The notes beneath the pieces are model-generated. The model saw only the letters and a list, made by a program, of their open reading frames with translations. It was not told the origin of the DNA and searched no databases. A DNA stretch of 7,609 nt from Bacteroidales bacterium (GTDB lineage Bacteria > Bacteroidota > Bacteroidia > Bacteroidales > UBA932): NCBI GenBank assembly GCA_021443605.1, contig JABUTQ010000348.1, positions 1 to 7,609 on the forward strand, written 5' to 3'. A program made the position numbers and the translations under genes. Positions 6,088-7,609 of this stretch are shown here, one piece after another. How positions within the stretch are numbered: position 1 is the stretch's first letter; each line of letters begins with the position of its first letter.

Positions 6088-6436
6088 CCCACAAATTAAC
6101 GGTCCGGTTGACGACCTTAAGGAAAAAGTCCTCGATTATGTCGATTTGAAAGTCGAAGAGGCGAAGCTGAAGGCCACCAAAAAGGGGGCGAAGATTATGG
6201 GGCGCGCCCTTTCGGTTATGCTTCTGATGCTGGTCATCTCTTTGACAATCCTGTTTATGCTTGTGACAGTTGCATATCTCCTCGGGAATCTGCTCGGCTC
6301 CCCCGCATATGGCTTTGCAATTATGACAGGGGTGTTGTTGATTGCCGTGCTTGTGATTGCGCTTTGCCAAAAGAAGATGTTTATAAACAATTCCGTCAGA
6401 TTTTTGATTGATATATTTTTTGAAGAAAATGAATAG
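6080..6436 (+). CDS. Holin-superfamily / YqjE-like two-TM membrane protein
   Basis: A 118-residue inner-membrane protein. An amphipathic N-terminal stretch (VDDLKEKVLDYVDLKVEEAK, 10-29) is followed by two hydrophobic segments at about 43-69 and 77-96, then a short charged tail. This matches the putative phage-holin superfamily 6 (DUF1469) proteins, which include chromosomal YqjE of enterobacteria. The name reflects sequence similarity, and nothing here suggests a prophage. The start overlaps the ytxH stop by 8 nt, so the two are probably translationally coupled and may act together at the membrane. Its own stop overlaps the next ATG by 8 nt in the same way. YqjE-like assignment is by motif and layout; the function is unknown. 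Confidence 0.8.
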   Translation: MHNPQINGPVDDLKEKVLDYVDLKVEEAKLKATKKGAKIMGRALSVMLLMLVISLTILFMLVTVAYLLGNLLGSPAYGFAIMTGVLLIAVLVIALCQKKMFINNSVRFLIDIFFEENE

Positions 6437-6602
6437 ATACAAGAATGTCAAGACAATGGATCAGCTGGAGTCTGAGCTGGCGCTGATTTCAAGACAGGTA
6501 AAGAATGCCCGTGGCGATGTAAAGAAGGAGTTTGAGTATGCGACTTGGTATTATTCACCTTCATCGGTAATGTATCGTGTGGGAGATTTTGTAAAACATC
6601 AA
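6429..6602 (+). other. Third small-gene module of the ytxH operon, fused to DPP III
   Basis: Residues 1-58 of the long frame form a charged helical region (MDQLESELALISRQVKNARG at 10-29), then EFEYATWYYSPSSVMYRVGD. This looks like the small third protein often placed after YtxH and holin-like genes, the position held by YqjK in enterobacteria. Its ATG lies in an AAGAAAATG context and overlaps the previous stop by 8 nt, just as the preceding gene does. That supports real translation from 6429. No stop ends it, so ribosomes starting here must continue into the M49 peptidase. I do not recognise a named domain. The alternative is that a stop codon was lost by mutation or sequencing error. Confidence 0.55.
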
Positions 6603-7609
6603 TTGTTGAAAATTTTAAGAGTTATGGCTATTGTTTGGGCAGGTGCCGCAACGTTGTCTTCTTGTGCAGAGACGGAGGTTAAGGAAGAGTTCAAGTATTC
6701 GATTGACGAGTTTGCCGATATCGAGGTGCTTCGTTATGAGATTCCCGATTGGGACAATCTCTCGTTCGGACAGAAGGAGTACATCTATTATTTGAGCGAA
6801 GCTGCAAAATACGGCCGCGACATCATCTGGTGTCAGAATTTTAAGGATAATTTGAAAATCCGCAAAGTGCTTGAGACTATCCTTACCAATTACAAAGGAG
6901 AGAAATCATCTAAGGAATATGCTGATTTTCTGGTGTATGCAAAGAGGGTTTTCTTCAGCAACGGCATTCATCACCATTATGCGGAGACTAAGATTCTTCC
7001 CACCTGCTCGAAAGATTATTTCGCAGGCCTTATGACTTCAGTGGGGCTTGACGCCGATGAAAATTTGCTCGAAACGATATTCTCTCCCGATTTATATCCG
7101 TTCAGGAAATATCAGGGGACAGACAAGGACATAATCCTTGCATCAGCTTGCAACCTTTATGAAGGTGTAAACCAGAAGGAAGCAGCTGCCTTTTATGATG
7201 CTATGGAAGATCCGAAAGATTTGACTCCGATATCTTATGGTCTCAACAGCAAGCTTGTGAAAACTGCCGACGGTAAGCTTGTAGAGCAGGTTTATAAAAT
7301 TGGTGGCCTGTATGGTGCAGCCCTTGAAAAGGTTGTGGAGAATCTCGAGAAAGCGGCGGCTGTGGCAGAGAACGATATTCAGAAAAAATATGTTTCCGAG
7401 CTTATAAGTTATTATCGCACAGGCGATTTGAAAATGTGGGACCAGTATAACATCTCTTGGGTGCAGGATACGGAGAGCGATGTCGATTTCATCAGCGGTT
7501 TCATTGAGGTTTACGGAGATCCCCTCGGGCTTAAGGCAAACTGGGAGTCGGTTGTGAACTATCGTGACAATGATGCTTCGCAGCGCACAGTCACTATCAG
7601 CGACAATGC
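6429..7609 (+). CDS. Dipeptidyl peptidase III (M49) lipoprotein, partial, with in-frame N-terminal extension
   Basis: Open frame with no stop from the ATG at 6429 to the window end (393 full codons). From about residue 88 it matches Bacteroidetes dipeptidyl peptidase III, a zinc peptidase that releases dipeptides from oligopeptide N-termini. Visible blocks are FADIEVLRYEIPDW, YYLSEAAKYGRDI, FFSNGIHHHY (175-184), YEGVNQKEAAAFYDAM, YGLNSKLV (270-277), GGLYGAALEKV and YGDPLGLKANWES (362-374). The catalytic HExxGH and EExRAD motifs lie beyond the window. Before this sits a lipoprotein-type segment, residues 59-79 (LLKILRVMAIVWAGAATLSSC), with Cys79 in an LSSC lipobox. Residues 1-58 look like a separate small protein. 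Possible peptidase starts inside the frame are ATG 6570, TTG 6603/6606 and ATG 6624. The last gives a signal with no basic residues. The M49 identity is strong, the start uncertain. Confidence 0.88.
   Translation, partial: MNRYKNVKTMDQLESELALISRQVKNARGDVKKEFEYATWYYSPSSVMYRVGDFVKHQLLKILRVMAIVWAGAATLSSCAETEVKEEFKYSIDEFADIEVLRYEIPDWDNLSFGQKEYIYYLSEAAKYGRDIIWCQNFKDNLKIRKVLETILTNYKGEKSSKEYADFLVYAKRVFFSNGIHHHYAETKILPTCSKDYFAGLMTSVGLDADENLLETIFSPDLYPFRKYQGTDKDIILASACNLYEGVNQKEAAAFYDAMEDPKDLTPISYGLNSKLVKTADGKLVEQVYKIGGLYGAALEKVVENLEKAAAVAENDIQKKYVSELISYYRTGDLKMWDQYNISWVQDTESDVDFISGFIEVYGDPLGLKANWESVVNYRDNDASQRTVTISDN

Noticed and set aside
6080..6436. Holin-like protein as a sign of a prophage
   Set aside because: DUF1469/YqjE-type proteins are common chromosomal genes. 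No phage structural, lysis or integration gene is present, and the neighbours are housekeeping or peptidase genes.
6624..6626. ATG at 6624 as the DPP III start
   Set aside because: It leaves only 13 residues before the lipobox Cys with no basic n-region. Upstream in-frame starts (6429, 6570, or TTG 6603/6606) give a better protein.

Overview
The window looks like a chromosomal segment from a member of the Bacteroidales; a Rikenellaceae/Alistipes-like relative is possible, but I cannot fix the genus. The basis is Bacteroidetes-type promoters (TAnnTTTG -7 boxes, in one case with TTTG 20 bp upstream), weak or absent Shine-Dalgarno sequences, lipoprotein signals, a Bacteroidetes-style M49 peptidase and a C11 (clostripain-like) lipoprotein. 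I see no integrase, transposase or CRISPR array. Almost all of the window is coding and no gene-free stretch exceeds about 110 bases.

Layout. (1) 1-68: AT-rich leader with a perfect 10-bp inverted repeat. (2) 69-1313 (+): purD, purine synthesis. (3) 1327-2202 (-): fabD, malonyl-CoA:ACP transacylase, convergent with purD. A strong intrinsic terminator oriented for purD lies inside the last codons of fabD. (4) 2203-2304: divergent promoters for fabD (-) and a tRNA (+). (5) 2305-2376 (+): tRNA-Arg(CCG), followed by a 13-bp-stem terminator. (6) 2447-4486 (+): dcp, an M3 peptidyl-dipeptidase. (7) 4514-5698 (-): clostripain-family lipoprotein, convergent with dcp. (8) 5699-5787: closely packed divergent promoters. 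(9) 5788 to the window end (+): an apparent operon of a YtxH-like small membrane protein, a holin-superfamily/YqjE-like two-TM protein, and a third frame that begins as a small helical protein and runs without a stop into a dipeptidyl peptidase III (M49) lipoprotein cut by the window edge.

How they work together. purD and fabD are housekeeping genes with no evident link. Three unrelated peptidases (M3, C11, M49) sit within about 5 kb, which fits peptide turnover in a proteolytic gut- or mouth-type Bacteroidales. The YtxH/holin-like pair resembles in layout the enterobacterial yqjD-yqjE-yqjK envelope/stress operon. The most unusual point is that the third, yqjK-position gene is fused in frame to the M49 peptidase. 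Its start is supported by an 8-nt start/stop overlap of the same form as that used by the gene before it. No clear-cut new defence or mobile system is visible.
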